Source: Gillisella terrae (GTDB lineage Bacteria > Pseudomonadota > Alphaproteobacteria > Rhizobiales > Rhizobiaceae). Taken from it: a stretch of DNA of 64,000 nt. The DNA is taken from positions 496,001 to 560,000 of the forward strand of contig NZ_SSOA01000001.1 of assembly GCF_004801395.1 (NCBI RefSeq), in the 5' to 3' direction. Positions 54,513-63,954 of the stretch are shown piece after piece (positions within the stretch are counted from its first letter, which is position 1; every line of letters starts with the position of its first letter). Under the pieces are notes generated by a model. That model saw only the letters and a list, made by a program, of their open reading frames with translations. It had not been told where the DNA came from and made no database searches. A program made the translations under genes and the position numbers.

Positions 54513-55289
54513 ATGGCCCAGCCGAATGTATCGCGTGAACCGTCGATGGAAGAGATTCTTGCATCTATCCGTCGTATTATTGAAAGCAACGAACCCGTTG
54601 CTGCCAATTCCTATGACGCTTCTTACGGTTATGAGAGCGATTTGGACCAAGTGGATGTGGGCAGTGGAAACGATAGTTTCGGCTCCGCTGCGACCTCTAT
54701 GGATCTTCCGACGCCTGCCAATCAATCTGGTTCTTCCAGTGTTACGCGCTTGAGTGATCGTGAGCCCGCAGGCGGACCGGCAAAAACCGTTTCGCTGGCT
54801 GATCTCGCCGCGCGTGTGCGTGCAACAACTGAGCGGGTTGAAACCGCGGGTGCAGAGCCCTCTGTGCTTGAGGAGGTGCCGGCCTCGGTTGCGCCTCAAT
54901 ATCCGGCTGACCGTTTTAGCGCTCATCAGGACAGACCTTTGCAGAAGGCGCGGATCGCCGATATTCATCATCTGGACTCGCTGGAAGAAAACCGACGTCA
55001 AATGGACGCCATGGAGCATCCGCGCTCTTCCGTGATGGAAGAGCCTGAGGATATCCCTCAAGATGAGCCTCGCGGTTTGTTGTCCAGCCAAGCCGGTGCA
55101 GAGGTTGCCCGCTCTTTTGAAGAGTTGGCGGCGGCTGTTGATGGTCAACAGCGCCGCTCCTTGGATGAAATTGCGCAAGACATGCTGCGGCCCATGTTGC
55201 AAGACTGGTTGGACGATAATTTACCCACACTGGTTGAGCGTCTGGTGCGCGAAGAGATTGAGCGCATTGCGCGCGGTCCTCGCCGCTAA
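54513..55289 (+). CDS. popZ: Polar organising protein PopZ (DUF2497)
   Basis: A 258-residue acidic, mostly disordered protein. The conserved N-terminal helix reads EPSMEEILASIRRIIESNE and the conserved C-terminal oligomerisation region LRPMLQDWLDDNLPTLVERL followed by VREEIERIARG. PopZ assembles a microdomain at the growing pole that anchors the chromosome and cell-cycle proteins in Caulobacter and Agrobacterium. The middle is rich in Pro, Glu and Ser as usual. valS follows on the same strand after a terminator-like hairpin. Confidence 0.92.
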   Translation: MAQPNVSREPSMEEILASIRRIIESNEPVAANSYDASYGYESDLDQVDVGSGNDSFGSAATSMDLPTPANQSGSSSVTRLSDREPAGGPAKTVSLADLAARVRATTERVETAGAEPSVLEEVPASVAPQYPADRFSAHQDRPLQKARIADIHHLDSLEENRRQMDAMEHPRSSVMEEPEDIPQDEPRGLLSSQAGAEVARSFEELAAAVDGQQRRSLDEIAQDMLRPMLQDWLDDNLPTLVERLVREEIERIARGPRR

Positions 55290-55314
55290 ATCACCTTTAA
55301 GCGGTATTATGGTC

Positions 55315-55341
55315 AAGCCGCCTCGACAACGGGGCGGCTTT
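55315..55341 (+). terminator. Terminator between popZ and valS
   Basis: AAGCCGCC (55315-55322) pairs with GGCGGCTT (55333-55340) and is followed by TATTATT; a weak or partial terminator. Confidence 0.65.
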
Positions 55342-55414
55342 ATTATTGACTCAGCCTCACGGCTCCGCTTTACACAAACCTATCTCTTTCAAAGTATCAA
55401 AGTCTGGTCAGAAC

Positions 55415-58258
55415 ATGCTCGATAAGACCTACGATTCCGCATCGGTCGAACCTAAAATTGCCAAATCCTGGGAAGAGGCGGATGCTTTCCGCGCTGGCGC
55501 GAACGCCAAACCGGGCGCTGAAACCTTCACCATCGTGATTCCGCCGCCAAACGTGACAGGCTCTCTGCATATGGGCCATGCGCTCAACAACACCTTGCAG
55601 GACATCATGGTGCGGTTTGAACGTATGCGCGGCAAGGACGTGCTGTGGCAGCCGGGCATGGACCATGCGGGCATTGCCACCCAAATGGTGGTTGAGCGCC
55701 AGTTGATGGAAAAGCAGTTGCCGGGCCGTCGTGAGATGGGTCGCGATGCGTTTATCGATAAGGTTTGGGAGTGGAAGGAAGAATCAGGCGGTCTGATCTT
55801 CAATCAGCTCAAGCGGCTTGGTGCGTCTTGCGATTGGTCGCGTGAGCGCTTCACCATGGACGAGGGTCTGTCCAAGGCCGTTTTGGAAGTGTTTGTGACG
55901 CTCTACAAGCAGGGCCTGATCTATAAGGACAAGCGCCTTGTGAATTGGGATCCGAAGCTGTTGACGGCGATTTCCGATCTGGAAGTCGAGCAGCATGAGG
56001 TCAACGGCAATCTCTGGCACCTGCGCTATCCGCTGGAAGAGGGCGTGACCTATCAGCACCCGATTTCTTTCGATGAAGAGGGCAAGGCGACAGAGTGGGA
56101 AACCCGCGACTATCTGGTGGTGGCCACAACCCGCCCCGAAACCCTGCTGGGCGATACCGGTGTTGCTGTGCATCCATCCGATGAGCGCTATCAGTCGATC
56201 ATCGGCAAGCATGTGATCTTGCCGATCGTTGGCCGCAAAATTCCGATCGTTGCTGATGAATATCCTGATCCGACAGCCGGAACCGGTGCCGTGAAGATGA
56301 CGCCTGCCCATGACTTCAACGACTTTGAAGTGGGCAAACGTGCTGGTCTTCGCATGATCAACATCCTGAATGTTGATGCGACGGTGACGATTGTCGACAA
56401 TGACGATTTCCTTGAAGGTTTGACACCGACCCGCGAACAGCAGATGGTTTGGGCCGAGCTGGAAGGCCAGGACCGCGCGTTTGCCCGCAAGAAGATTGTT
56501 GAAATCCTCGAAGCCGAAGGCCTGCTGGACAAGATCGAGCCGCACAAGCACATGGTGCCTCATGGCGACCGCGGTGGCGTGCCGATTGAGCCGCGTTTGA
56601 CCGAACAATGGTATGTGGATGCCAAGACGCTTGCCGAGCCCGCGATAGCCAGCGTGCGCGAAGGCCGCACCAATTTCGTGCCCAAGAATTGGGAAAAGAC
56701 CTACTATGAGTGGATGGAAAACATCCAGCCATGGTGTGTGTCGCGCCAATTGTGGTGGGGTCATCAGATTCCGGCATGGTATGGCCCGGATGGTCAGGTT
56801 TTCGTTGAGAAGTCTGAGGAAGAGGCGCTGGATGCGGCTGTTCAGCATTATCTCGCTCACGAAGGCCCATGGAAGGCCTGGGTGCAGGAAAAGCTGGAAA
56901 ACTTTCAGCCCGGCGAGATTTTGACCCGCGATGAAGATGTGCTGGACACGTGGTTCTCGTCGGCTCTGTGGCCCTTCTCGACGCTGGGTTGGCCGGACAA
57001 GACACCGGAACTGGCGCGTTATTATCCAACAAACGTTCTGGTGACGGGCTTTGACATTATCTTCTTCTGGGTTGCCCGGATGATGATGATGGGCCTGCAT
57101 TTCATGAAGGACGAGGATGGCAATCCGGTTGAGCCCTTCAGCACCGTTTATGTGCACGCGCTGGTGCGCGACAAGAATGGGCAGAAAATGTCCAAGTCCA
57201 AGGGCAATGTTATCAATCCGCTGGAGCTGATTGATGAATATGGTGCCGATGCGCTGCGCTTCACCCTGACCATTATGGCCGCACAGGGTCGCGATGTGAA
57301 GCTGGATACGGCGCGTGTTGCGGGCTATCGCAACTTTGGCACCAAGCTGTGGAATGCCACGCGCTTTGCCGAGATGAACGGTGTTAAGAGCGATCCGGGC
57401 TTTATCCCGGAGGCAACGACGCTTGCCATCAATCGCTGGATTTTGACCGAGCTGACCCGTGCACAGCGCGAGGTCACAGAATCGATCGAAAACCATCGCT
57501 TCAATGATGCGGCGACAGCACTCTATCGCTTCGTGTGGAATAATTTCTGCGATTGGTATCTCGAATTGCTGAAGCCAGTGTTTTCTGGCGAAGACGAGAT
57601 GGCGAAGATAGAAGCGCAGGCTTGCGCCGCTTATGTGCTGGAAGAAACCTATAAGCTGTTGCATCCGTTCATGCCATTCATGACGGAAGAGCTGTGGGCG
57701 CACACAGCAGGCGAGGGGCTTTCACGCGAGACGCTGCTCTGCCATGCGGATTGGCCCGCTCAGGACTTTATTGATGAGCTGGCGGCAACCGATATCAACT
57801 GGCTGGTGGATCTGGTCACGGGCATTCGCTCTGCCCGTGCGGAAATGAACGTGCCACCAAGCGCCATTGCGCCTTTGGTTGTGGTCGGTGCCAATGTGGT
57901 GACGCAAGAGCGCATCAAGCGTCACGAGGCGTCTATCAAGCGCTTGGCGCGCGTTGGTGAGATTAGCCTTGCCCAGGAAGCGCCAAAGGGTGCCGCACAG
58001 GTTATCGTTGGCGAAGCCACCGCCTGCCTGCCACTGGGAAGCTTGATTGATGTTGCGGCCGAGCGGGCGCGGATTGAAAAGGCGATTGGCAAGACCGATG
58101 TGGATATCGACAAGACCCAGAAAAAGCTTGGCAATGAACGTTTTGTTGCCAATGCCGATCCTGAAATTGTTGCCACAGAGCGTCAGCGTCTGGCTGAGCT
58201 TGAGGGGCAGCGTGCGGTTCTGGCTGTTGCGCTTCAGCGGATCAATGACGCCGTCTGA
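55415..58258 (+). CDS. valS: Valyl-tRNA synthetase
   Basis: A 947-residue class I aminoacyl-tRNA synthetase that charges tRNA-Val. HIGH motif: PPPNVTGSLHMGHALNNTL; KMSKS motif: KMSKSKGNVINPLELIDEYG (both about where expected); the editing (CP1) domain has TTRPETLLGDTGVAVHPSD. The tRNA-binding anticodon domain and the C-terminal coiled arm (AERARIEKAIGKTDVDIDKT) are present. The ATG at 55415 is the standard start, and longer in-frame starts at 55346 are rejected. A perfect terminator follows. Confidence 0.97.
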   Translation: MLDKTYDSASVEPKIAKSWEEADAFRAGANAKPGAETFTIVIPPPNVTGSLHMGHALNNTLQDIMVRFERMRGKDVLWQPGMDHAGIATQMVVERQLMEKQLPGRREMGRDAFIDKVWEWKEESGGLIFNQLKRLGASCDWSRERFTMDEGLSKAVLEVFVTLYKQGLIYKDKRLVNWDPKLLTAISDLEVEQHEVNGNLWHLRYPLEEGVTYQHPISFDEEGKATEWETRDYLVVATTRPETLLGDTGVAVHPSDERYQSIIGKHVILPIVGRKIPIVADEYPDPTAGTGAVKMTPAHDFNDFEVGKRAGLRMINILNVDATVTIVDNDDFLEGLTPTREQQMVWAELEGQDRAFARKKIVEILEAEGLLDKIEPHKHMVPHGDRGGVPIEPRLTEQWYVDAKTLAEPAIASVREGRTNFVPKNWEKTYYEWMENIQPWCVSRQLWWGHQIPAWYGPDGQVFVEKSEEEALDAAVQHYLAHEGPWKAWVQEKLENFQPGEILTRDEDVLDTWFSSALWPFSTLGWPDKTPELARYYPTNVLVTGFDIIFFWVARMMMMGLHFMKDEDGNPVEPFSTVYVHALVRDKNGQKMSKSKGNVINPLELIDEYGADALRFTLTIMAAQGRDVKLDTARVAGYRNFGTKLWNATRFAEMNGVKSDPGFIPEATTLAINRWILTELTRAQREVTESIENHRFNDAATALYRFVWNNFCDWYLELLKPVFSGEDEMAKIEAQACAAYVLEETYKLLHPFMPFMTEELWAHTAGEGLSRETLLCHADWPAQDFIDELAATDINWLVDLVTGIRSARAEMNVPPSAIAPLVVVGANVVTQERIKRHEASIKRLARVGEISLAQEAPKGAAQVIVGEATACLPLGSLIDVAAERARIEKAIGKTDVDIDKTQKKLGNERFVANADPEIVATERQRLAELEGQRAVLAVALQRINDAV

Positions 58259-58281
58259 TCGGATCCGAATCTTTTAGAAAT

Positions 58282-58312
58282 AGCCCGGAGCATTCGTGCT
58301 CCGGGCTTTTTT
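58282..58312 (+). terminator. Rho-independent terminator after valS
   Basis: AGCCCGGAGC (58282-58291) pairs perfectly with GCTCCGGGCT (58298-58307) around ATTCGT, followed by six T. Confidence 0.92.
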
Positions 58313-58378
58313 ATGCAGCAGATTCAAAATGTTACAGGGCCATTTGCGCGCCATATATGGTGAGAGGCTCTGTAAAGC
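58313..58378 (+). repeat. Intergenic repeat, partial copy D
   Basis: ATGCAGCAGATTCAAAATGT, then tacagg and the shared end catatatggtgagaggc-tctgtaaa, correspond to the right half of copy A (31320-31400). The left hairpin is missing, and the element abuts the valS terminator. Confidence 0.65.
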
Positions 58379-58822
58379 CTGTTGCGTTGAATGGGAGCTA
58401 CTTCGACCGGTCTTAGCGCTTTCTTTTTTCGCATGGACGTTCTCGTTTATTGAGGAGAATAAAACGCGACATGTTCTATGAGCGAATCGCGAGACTCCTG
58501 ATTTTATAAGTGTTCGCATCTTTTAATTGCATAGCGATGTTGCGATGCATTATGTGTTGCGTATTTTTCCAGCAGGCCATAATGTTAAATCTGTGGCATC
58601 TTTACAACGCATTATTTGCTCTTGGAAATATTTTTCTAAATTTTGACTTAAATCCAAGCTCTGTAAAAAAATATTCTTTATAAAATGTCAACTTTATGGC
58701 ACTTAGAAATTCCTACGTAAAAACCTGAAGGTTATGCTGCACCGCAATCAAATACAGTAAAGTTGTCATTTACTTTGAATAGGTTAGGGTGTGACTTAAA
58801 TGAAGAGTGGGTGGAGTGACAC
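58379..58822. other. AT-rich intergenic region upstream of the FadL-type gene
   Basis: About 440 bases without a gene I can support. It is AT-rich toward the right and presumably holds the promoter of the porin gene; no regulatory motif was identified with confidence. Confidence 0.5.
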
Positions 58823-60055
58823 ATGGTAACCAAGACATTTTCGGCGGGGCTTTTGGCTGTTATTGCGGCGGGACTGTGGCAGACGACAGCATTTGCGGGC
58901 GGACTTGAACGGGGTGGATATTACATTGATCTGCTGTTCGATCCTTCAACGGTGACAGCAGAAGGCAATACAGTTTATGTCATGCCGAACCGTAAGCTGA
59001 AGGATGTCAAAGACATCAATCGCAGCAATGGTTTGGGTTCCAATGGTATCGGCGGCGGCACAAGCACTGCGGATGACTCAGAAGCTTACGCTAATTCACG
59101 CTTTGGTATTAAAGCAGCGCTGGGAAGCGGCTTTGATTGTATGGTCGATTATTCCCAGCCTTGGGGTGCTCACACAAAGCCCGGTGCCAATTGGGCAGGT
59201 GCCAACGAAAATATTGAAACCAAAATCAACAGCGACAATTATGCTGCAACGTGTTCCTACCGTTTTGATGCCGGTCCGGGCCAGTTGCGCGTAATCGGTG
59301 GTGCTTTCTATCAGGAAGTCAGCGGTTTCAAGGATCGGCTGGTTTTGTCTCCGATTGCTGGTGCTCTCGCGGGTGTCAGGGTTCCGGGAAATGGTATAGG
59401 TCATCTGCAGCTTGAGGGCGATGGCTGGGGCTGGCGCGCCGGCCTTGCCTACGAAATTCCAGAATACGCTTTCCGCGCAAGCCTGGTTTATAACAGCCAG
59501 GTGAAGCTGGATAATATTGGCGGTAAGCTGGATCTTAGTCAGGTCAACGGTCGTACCTTCGACGTTTATGGCTCTCAGGCCATGCCTGATGTGCTTGAAC
59601 TGAAGGTGCAGAGCGGTATCGCGCCCGATTGGCTCGCATTTGGTTCGGTGAAATGGGCGAACTGGAGTCTGCTCCAAAAAGTCAATCTATATTACACCAC
59701 CACGAAAACCTTTGCGACTTCGCTGGACCTCGGCTACCGCGACGGCGTGACCCTGAATGGCGGTATTGGTCACAAGTTTAATGATCAATGGAGTGTTGCA
59801 GGTAGCCTGTCATGGGATCGTGGCACATCGCAAGGCTACGGCACTCAGACCGACACCTGGGCAGTGGGCGCAGCTGTTGCTTACGCACCGACCAAAAATG
59901 TCGAGTTGAGGCTTGCAGGTTTGATGGGCGTGATGACCAGCGGCAAGTCTGGCCCTGTGACCATCAACAATGAAGCTTATGGCACAGACGCAAGCTACAG
60001 CTTTGGCAATGACTTTTTGAGTGCCGTATCTGCCAATCTCAAGGTCAAATTCTAA
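58823..60055 (+). CDS. Outer-membrane protein of the FadL/OmpP1 family
   Basis: A 410-residue beta-barrel protein. It has a signal peptide (TKTFSAGLLAVIAAGLWQTT, cleavage after AFA) and ends in Phe after alternating strands (SAVSANLKVKF), the usual C-terminal signal for outer-membrane insertion. The N-terminal region (ARGG-like GGLERGGYYIDLLFDPSTV) and the SRFGIKAALG and WASVK-like FGSVKWANWS segments fit FadL/TodX transporters of long-chain fatty acids or aromatic compounds. It stands alone, between terminators. Substrate uncertain. Confidence 0.85.
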   Translation: MVTKTFSAGLLAVIAAGLWQTTAFAGGLERGGYYIDLLFDPSTVTAEGNTVYVMPNRKLKDVKDINRSNGLGSNGIGGGTSTADDSEAYANSRFGIKAALGSGFDCMVDYSQPWGAHTKPGANWAGANENIETKINSDNYAATCSYRFDAGPGQLRVIGGAFYQEVSGFKDRLVLSPIAGALAGVRVPGNGIGHLQLEGDGWGWRAGLAYEIPEYAFRASLVYNSQVKLDNIGGKLDLSQVNGRTFDVYGSQAMPDVLELKVQSGIAPDWLAFGSVKWANWSLLQKVNLYYTTTKTFATSLDLGYRDGVTLNGGIGHKFNDQWSVAGSLSWDRGTSQGYGTQTDTWAVGAAVAYAPTKNVELRLAGLMGVMTSGKSGPVTINNEAYGTDASYSFGNDFLSAVSANLKVKF

Positions 60056-60069
60056 GCTTCTCTTCGAAC

Positions 60070-60104
60070 AAAAAAGCGCAGCGGATTTTTCGCTGCGCTT
60101 TTTT
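60070..60104 (+). terminator. Rho-independent terminator after the FadL-type gene
   Basis: AAAAAAGCGCAGCG (60070-60083) pairs with CGCTGCGCTTTTTT (60091-60104). Confidence 0.9.
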
Positions 60105-60634
60105 GTATTTGAGATATTTTTTACTCTAATTTTTATGAGTTCTTTTAAAGAGGACCGACTATGACCTGTGTGGGTTATCGTCTGGCTTTCAAATTCATCT
60201 GTGTCTGTTGTGCTACTCTGTGTCGATTTTGCAACATCGAATATATCCTCGTTCCATTGGCCTTGGGCGGTCAAAAATGTCTATTTCCCGCCACAAATGG
60301 AGCGCAGCACAACTACAAGGCAAAGGTGGACCTTTGAAAGAGCATCCTGGTAGATTGCAGGTTTTTAGGTGGGTTTGGCACATTTTGGACTTGTGTTTTC
60401 TCGCCTGGATGCTGCATTTAATCAGATGTTGTTTTAGGTCGCAGTGTTGCCCGAAATGCAGTCTAGGGTGGGAGAAATGGAACTGATGCGTAAAGTTGTT
60501 TACCAGAAATCACTTCGGTTGGACGCTTATCGTTATCTTCCTTCGGTCAAAGTTGATCGTTGCCACCATGGCATCTTTGCACACGTGGATATGGGCCTGT
60601 AATCGTGGATACATTAAAGCTGTACAGAGCTGGA
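60105..60634. other. Long intergenic region upstream of exoR
   Basis: About 530 bases without a gene that I can support; several short frames show no family features. A long upstream region fits a regulated exoR promoter. No palindrome or known operator was identified. Confidence 0.45.
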
Positions 60635-61426
60635 ATGGGAAATGGCTGGATGTCTTCAGCCATCGTTGTACTGTCGTTGGCCGTCGTCAATTTGATTGCC
60701 GCACAATCTTGCCATGCCTTCGATATCAAGGCGGGGGTTTCCAAGGAATCCGGTCCATTCGATCTTTTTAAATTTGGTTTTAATGCCCAGAAAAATGGCC
60801 AGACTCAGGATGCCGTCGAAGCCTATCGCTATGCGGCTGAAAAAGGCCACACGGGTTCGCGTTGGGCTTTGGCCAACATGTATGCTGATGGCGATGGCGT
60901 GGTCAAAAACGACTACGAGGCTTTCAAAATCTATTCTGAAATTGCCAATCAGGGCGTCGAGCCGGGTTCGGAAGATACGGTTTACTTTGTCAACGCGCTG
61001 GTTTCGCTTGCAGGCTATTATCGCACCGGCATTCCCGGCAGCCCGGTAAAAGCCGATCTCGTTCAGGCACGCCAGCTATATTTTCAGGCCGCATCTGCAT
61101 TCGGCTATCCCGACGCGCAGTTTGATCTCGCCAAGATGATGCTGTCGGGCGAGGGCGGCAGACGCAATGTGCAGCAGGCCAAGAAATGGCTCAATGTAGC
61201 CCGTAAAAATGGCCACCCCGGTGCCATGGCGTTGTTTGGACATGTGATCTTTGATGAAGGCCAAACCGCACGTGGCCTTGCCTTCATGACTGCGGCCATG
61301 GACAAATGCGCGCCGAAGGACTGCAAGTGGATTGAGGATATGCAGGAAAAGGCATTTTCTCTGGCCGACGAAAAAGAGCGCCGGGTGGCCGTCGCTCTGG
61401 TGCCACAGGTGCAGCAGCAGCCTTAA
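60635..61426 (+). CDS. exoR: ExoR, periplasmic Sel1-repeat regulator
   Basis: A 263-residue exported protein with Sel1-like repeats. After a signal peptide (SSAIVVLSLAVVNLIAAQSC..HA) it reads GPFDLFKFGFNAQKNGQTQD, AVEAYRYAAEKGHTGSRWAL, QGVEPGSEDTVYFVNALVSL, AQFDLAKMMLSGEGG and NVQQAKKWLNVARKNGHPGA, which I recognise as ExoR. In Sinorhizobium and Agrobacterium, ExoR holds the sensor kinase ExoS/ChvG inactive and is degraded in acid or host conditions, thereby switching succinoglycan, motility and virulence. The start is uncertain (60635, or GTG 60605, or ATG 60650). xthA follows convergently, as in related genomes. Confidence 0.9.
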   Translation: MGNGWMSSAIVVLSLAVVNLIAAQSCHAFDIKAGVSKESGPFDLFKFGFNAQKNGQTQDAVEAYRYAAEKGHTGSRWALANMYADGDGVVKNDYEAFKIYSEIANQGVEPGSEDTVYFVNALVSLAGYYRTGIPGSPVKADLVQARQLYFQAASAFGYPDAQFDLAKMMLSGEGGRRNVQQAKKWLNVARKNGHPGAMALFGHVIFDEGQTARGLAFMTAAMDKCAPKDCKWIEDMQEKAFSLADEKERRVAVALVPQVQQQP

Positions 61427-61437
61427 GGGTTGAGATT

Positions 61438-62235
61438 TCAGCTTGCGAGGCTGAAGTTAAAATGACCGATCACCGGAACATGGTCGGATGGTTTTTCCGC
61501 TCCACGCACATGCTTTTCGATATCTGTTGAAATCAGCTTGTCTGCCGCTTCTGGTGATAGCAGCAGGTGATCAATGCGGATGCCGTTGTTTTTCTGCCAG
61601 GCACCGGCCTGATAATCCCAGAAAGAATAATGTTTTTGCGCATCTGTTGTGGCACGCACGGCTTCTGTCAGGCCCAGATTTTCCAAATTTCGAAACGCGG
61701 CCCTTGTTTTGGGCAGGAACAAAGCATCGGTGGCCCAAACGGCGGGATCATAGCAATCATGCGGCTCGGGAATCACATTGTAGTCGCCAGCCAGAATCAG
61801 CGGCTCTTCCAAAGCCAGACGTGATTCTGCAAATTTTTGCAGCCGGGCCATCCACGCCAGTTTATAGGGGTATTTTACCGGATCATCGGATGGATTGCCG
61901 TTTGGCAGATAAAGCGAGCAAACGCGCAAAACGCCGTCTTTGACCGAGAACACGCCTTCGATAAAACGCGCCTGCTCGTCAGAATCGTCGCCGGGAAGGC
62001 CACGGTTGATCTCATCAGGCTTGATTTTGGACAGCAGTGCCACGCCGTTGAAACCCTTTTGACCGTGGGTTTCCACGTGATAGCCAAGCGCTTCAATCTC
62101 TGCGCGCGGAAAGCCTTCATCAACGGATTTGATTTCCTGCAAGCAGGCAATGTCAGGAGACGAGCTTTCCAGCCATTGGCATAGCTCTGAAATGCGCGCT
62201 TTCACACCGTTGATGTTCCAGGTCGCAATTTTCAT
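61438..62235 (-). CDS. xthA: Exodeoxyribonuclease III (XthA-type)
   Basis: A 265-residue AP endonuclease/3'-exonuclease for base-excision repair. The chain starts MKIATWNINGVKARI, then IACLQEIKSVDEGFP (metal-binding Glu), HGQKGFNGVALLSK, VCSLYLPNGN, ILAGDYNVIPEPHDCYDP, RIDHLLLS and the catalytic Asp-His pair in EKPSDHVPVIGHF. It is convergent with exoR (stop codons 11 bases apart) and divergent from the NCS2 permease. Confidence 0.95.
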   Translation of the reverse strand: MKIATWNINGVKARISELCQWLESSSPDIACLQEIKSVDEGFPRAEIEALGYHVETHGQKGFNGVALLSKIKPDEINRGLPGDDSDEQARFIEGVFSVKDGVLRVCSLYLPNGNPSDDPVKYPYKLAWMARLQKFAESRLALEEPLILAGDYNVIPEPHDCYDPAVWATDALFLPKTRAAFRNLENLGLTEAVRATTDAQKHYSFWDYQAGAWQKNNGIRIDHLLLSPEAADKLISTDIEKHVRGAEKPSDHVPVIGHFNFSLAS

Positions 62236-62413
62236 CAGAATTCTCCGTCATCGTTCAACGGTCTTTTTAGCGCAATTGCGACAGTTTACCACTGCGATTT
62301 ACTGAAAAACATATTTAAGATTTTGCAAATTTTCACTGTTGCGGCATTCTGTTTTGGTTGTGATGCGACGTTTGGGAGGAGCGGGCGTATTCTAGATAAA
62401 AATGGGGAACATA

Positions 62414-63910
62414 ATGTCTGACATAGTAGAAAAGACAGAGCCTGTGGATGAAGTCCTGCCTATGCCGCGATTGGCGGTTCTGGGTATTCAACATGTTCTG
62501 GTGATGTATGCCGGGGCGGTGGCAGTGCCGTTGATTATCGGACGCGCGCTCAAGCTGCCGCCCGAGGATGTCGCGTTTCTGATCTCGGCTGATCTGTTTG
62601 CTTGCGGCTTGGTGACATTGATCCAATCTTTCGGAGTGACCCAGTGGTTTGGCATCAAGCTGCCGGTGATGATGGGCGTCACCTTTGCATCCGTTGGCCC
62701 CATGCTCGCCATGGCATCCAGCCTGCCGGGTGTGGAAGGGGCACGTTTGATTTTCGGCTCCATCATCGGAGCAGGGCTGGTCTCGTTGTTGATCGCGCCT
62801 TTGGTCAGCCGGTTGTTACGCTTTTTTCCGCCGGTGGTGACAGGCACGATCATTTTGGTGATTGGCGTGACATTGATGCGCATTGGCATCAACTGGATTT
62901 TTGGCAATCCTTTCGGTCCCACCGCGCCCAGCATTGTTGATCCCGCGGCAGTGAAGTGGTTGGCCGATGTGAAGGCGCTGGCGGCCAGCGGCGTGGCTAT
63001 TCCGGAAATGCCTGCAAAGCTGGCATTTGCGCCGACGGTCGCCAACCCGGCTTATGCGCCATTGAGTGGTGTTGCGATTTCAGCCGTGGTGCTTGTGTCG
63101 ATTTTGCTCATCGCACGCTTTGGCAAAGGCTTTGTTGCCAATATCGCTGTGCTGATGGGCATTGTCATCGGCGGTATTTTAACCGCACTGTTGGGCATGA
63201 TGCATTTTGATAAGGTGGCCAATGCGGCGTGGTTTGCCCCGATCATGCCTTTCCACTTCGGTTTTCCGATTTTCGATCCGATCGCCATTGTCACCATGTC
63301 GGTGGTGATGATTGTGGTGATGATTGAATCCACCGGGATGTTTCTGGCTCTGGGCGAATTGACGGGCAAAACCATAACGCGACCAATGCTGGCGGCAGGG
63401 CTGCGAACCGATGGGGTTGGTACGCTGATTGGCGGGATTTTTAACACATTTCCCTATACCAGTTTTTCGCAAAATGTCGGGCTGGTTGGGGTAACCGGCG
63501 TGCGCTCGCGCTTCGTGTGTGTGGCGGGCGGCCTTATTCTTGTTGTCCTTGGCTTTTTACCAAAAATGGCCGCTTTGGTGGAGGCTTTGCCGACCGTGGT
63601 TCTGGGTGGGGCGGGGCTGGTGATGTTTGGCATGGTGGCTGCAACCGGCATTCGCATTCTCGCCAATGTCGATTTCAAGCAAAGCCGCAACAATCTCTTC
63701 GTTGTTGCCATTTCCTTGGGTTTTGGGATGATCCCCCTGATTGCGCCGAATTTCAAACAATGGATGCCCCATGAAGTGCACACCCTGATTGATTCCGGCA
63801 TTTTGCTGGCGTCATTCGCGGCGGTTGTTCTCAATGCCTTTTTCAACGGCGTGGGGGAAGCATCCGTGGAAAATGTGACGAAAGCGGCCAAATTGGCCGA
63901 TGCCCACTAA
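62414..63910 (+). CDS. NCS2-family xanthine/uracil permease
   Basis: A 498-residue inner-membrane transporter with 12-14 segments. VLVMYAGAVAVPLIIGRALK at the N-terminus, QWFGIKLPVMMGVTFASVGP, and the signature IVTMSVVMIVVMIESTGMFLALG with GVGTLIGGIFNTFPYTSFSQNVGLV (given here as GGIFNTFPYTSFSQNVGLV) define the nucleobase-cation symporter 2 family; the sequence resembles xanthine permeases (XanP/PbuX). The ATG at 62414 is preferred over 62402. It lies between xthA and the erpA-like gene, which are usually adjacent in relatives. Confidence 0.92.
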   Translation: MSDIVEKTEPVDEVLPMPRLAVLGIQHVLVMYAGAVAVPLIIGRALKLPPEDVAFLISADLFACGLVTLIQSFGVTQWFGIKLPVMMGVTFASVGPMLAMASSLPGVEGARLIFGSIIGAGLVSLLIAPLVSRLLRFFPPVVTGTIILVIGVTLMRIGINWIFGNPFGPTAPSIVDPAAVKWLADVKALAASGVAIPEMPAKLAFAPTVANPAYAPLSGVAISAVVLVSILLIARFGKGFVANIAVLMGIVIGGILTALLGMMHFDKVANAAWFAPIMPFHFGFPIFDPIAIVTMSVVMIVVMIESTGMFLALGELTGKTITRPMLAAGLRTDGVGTLIGGIFNTFPYTSFSQNVGLVGVTGVRSRFVCVAGGLILVVLGFLPKMAALVEALPTVVLGGAGLVMFGMVAATGIRILANVDFKQSRNNLFVVAISLGFGMIPLIAPNFKQWMPHEVHTLIDSGILLASFAAVVLNAFFNGVGEASVENVTKAAKLADAH

Positions 63911-63920
63911 CAAGGAGAAA

Positions 63921-63942
63921 GCCGCCGGTGCAAACCGGCGGC
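63921..63942. terminator. Perfect hairpin between convergent permease and erpA-like gene
   Basis: GCCGCCGGT (63921-63929) pairs with ACCGGCGGC (63934-63942) around GCAA, a stable tetraloop, between the two stop codons. T-runs are absent, so it may act as a bidirectional end structure rather than a canonical terminator. Confidence 0.6.
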
Positions 63943-63954
63943 GCATCAAAGGCG

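Noticed and set aside
55784..57703. Long minus-strand open frame opposite valS
   Set aside because: It is antisense to a full-length valyl-tRNA synthetase and has no recognisable domain.
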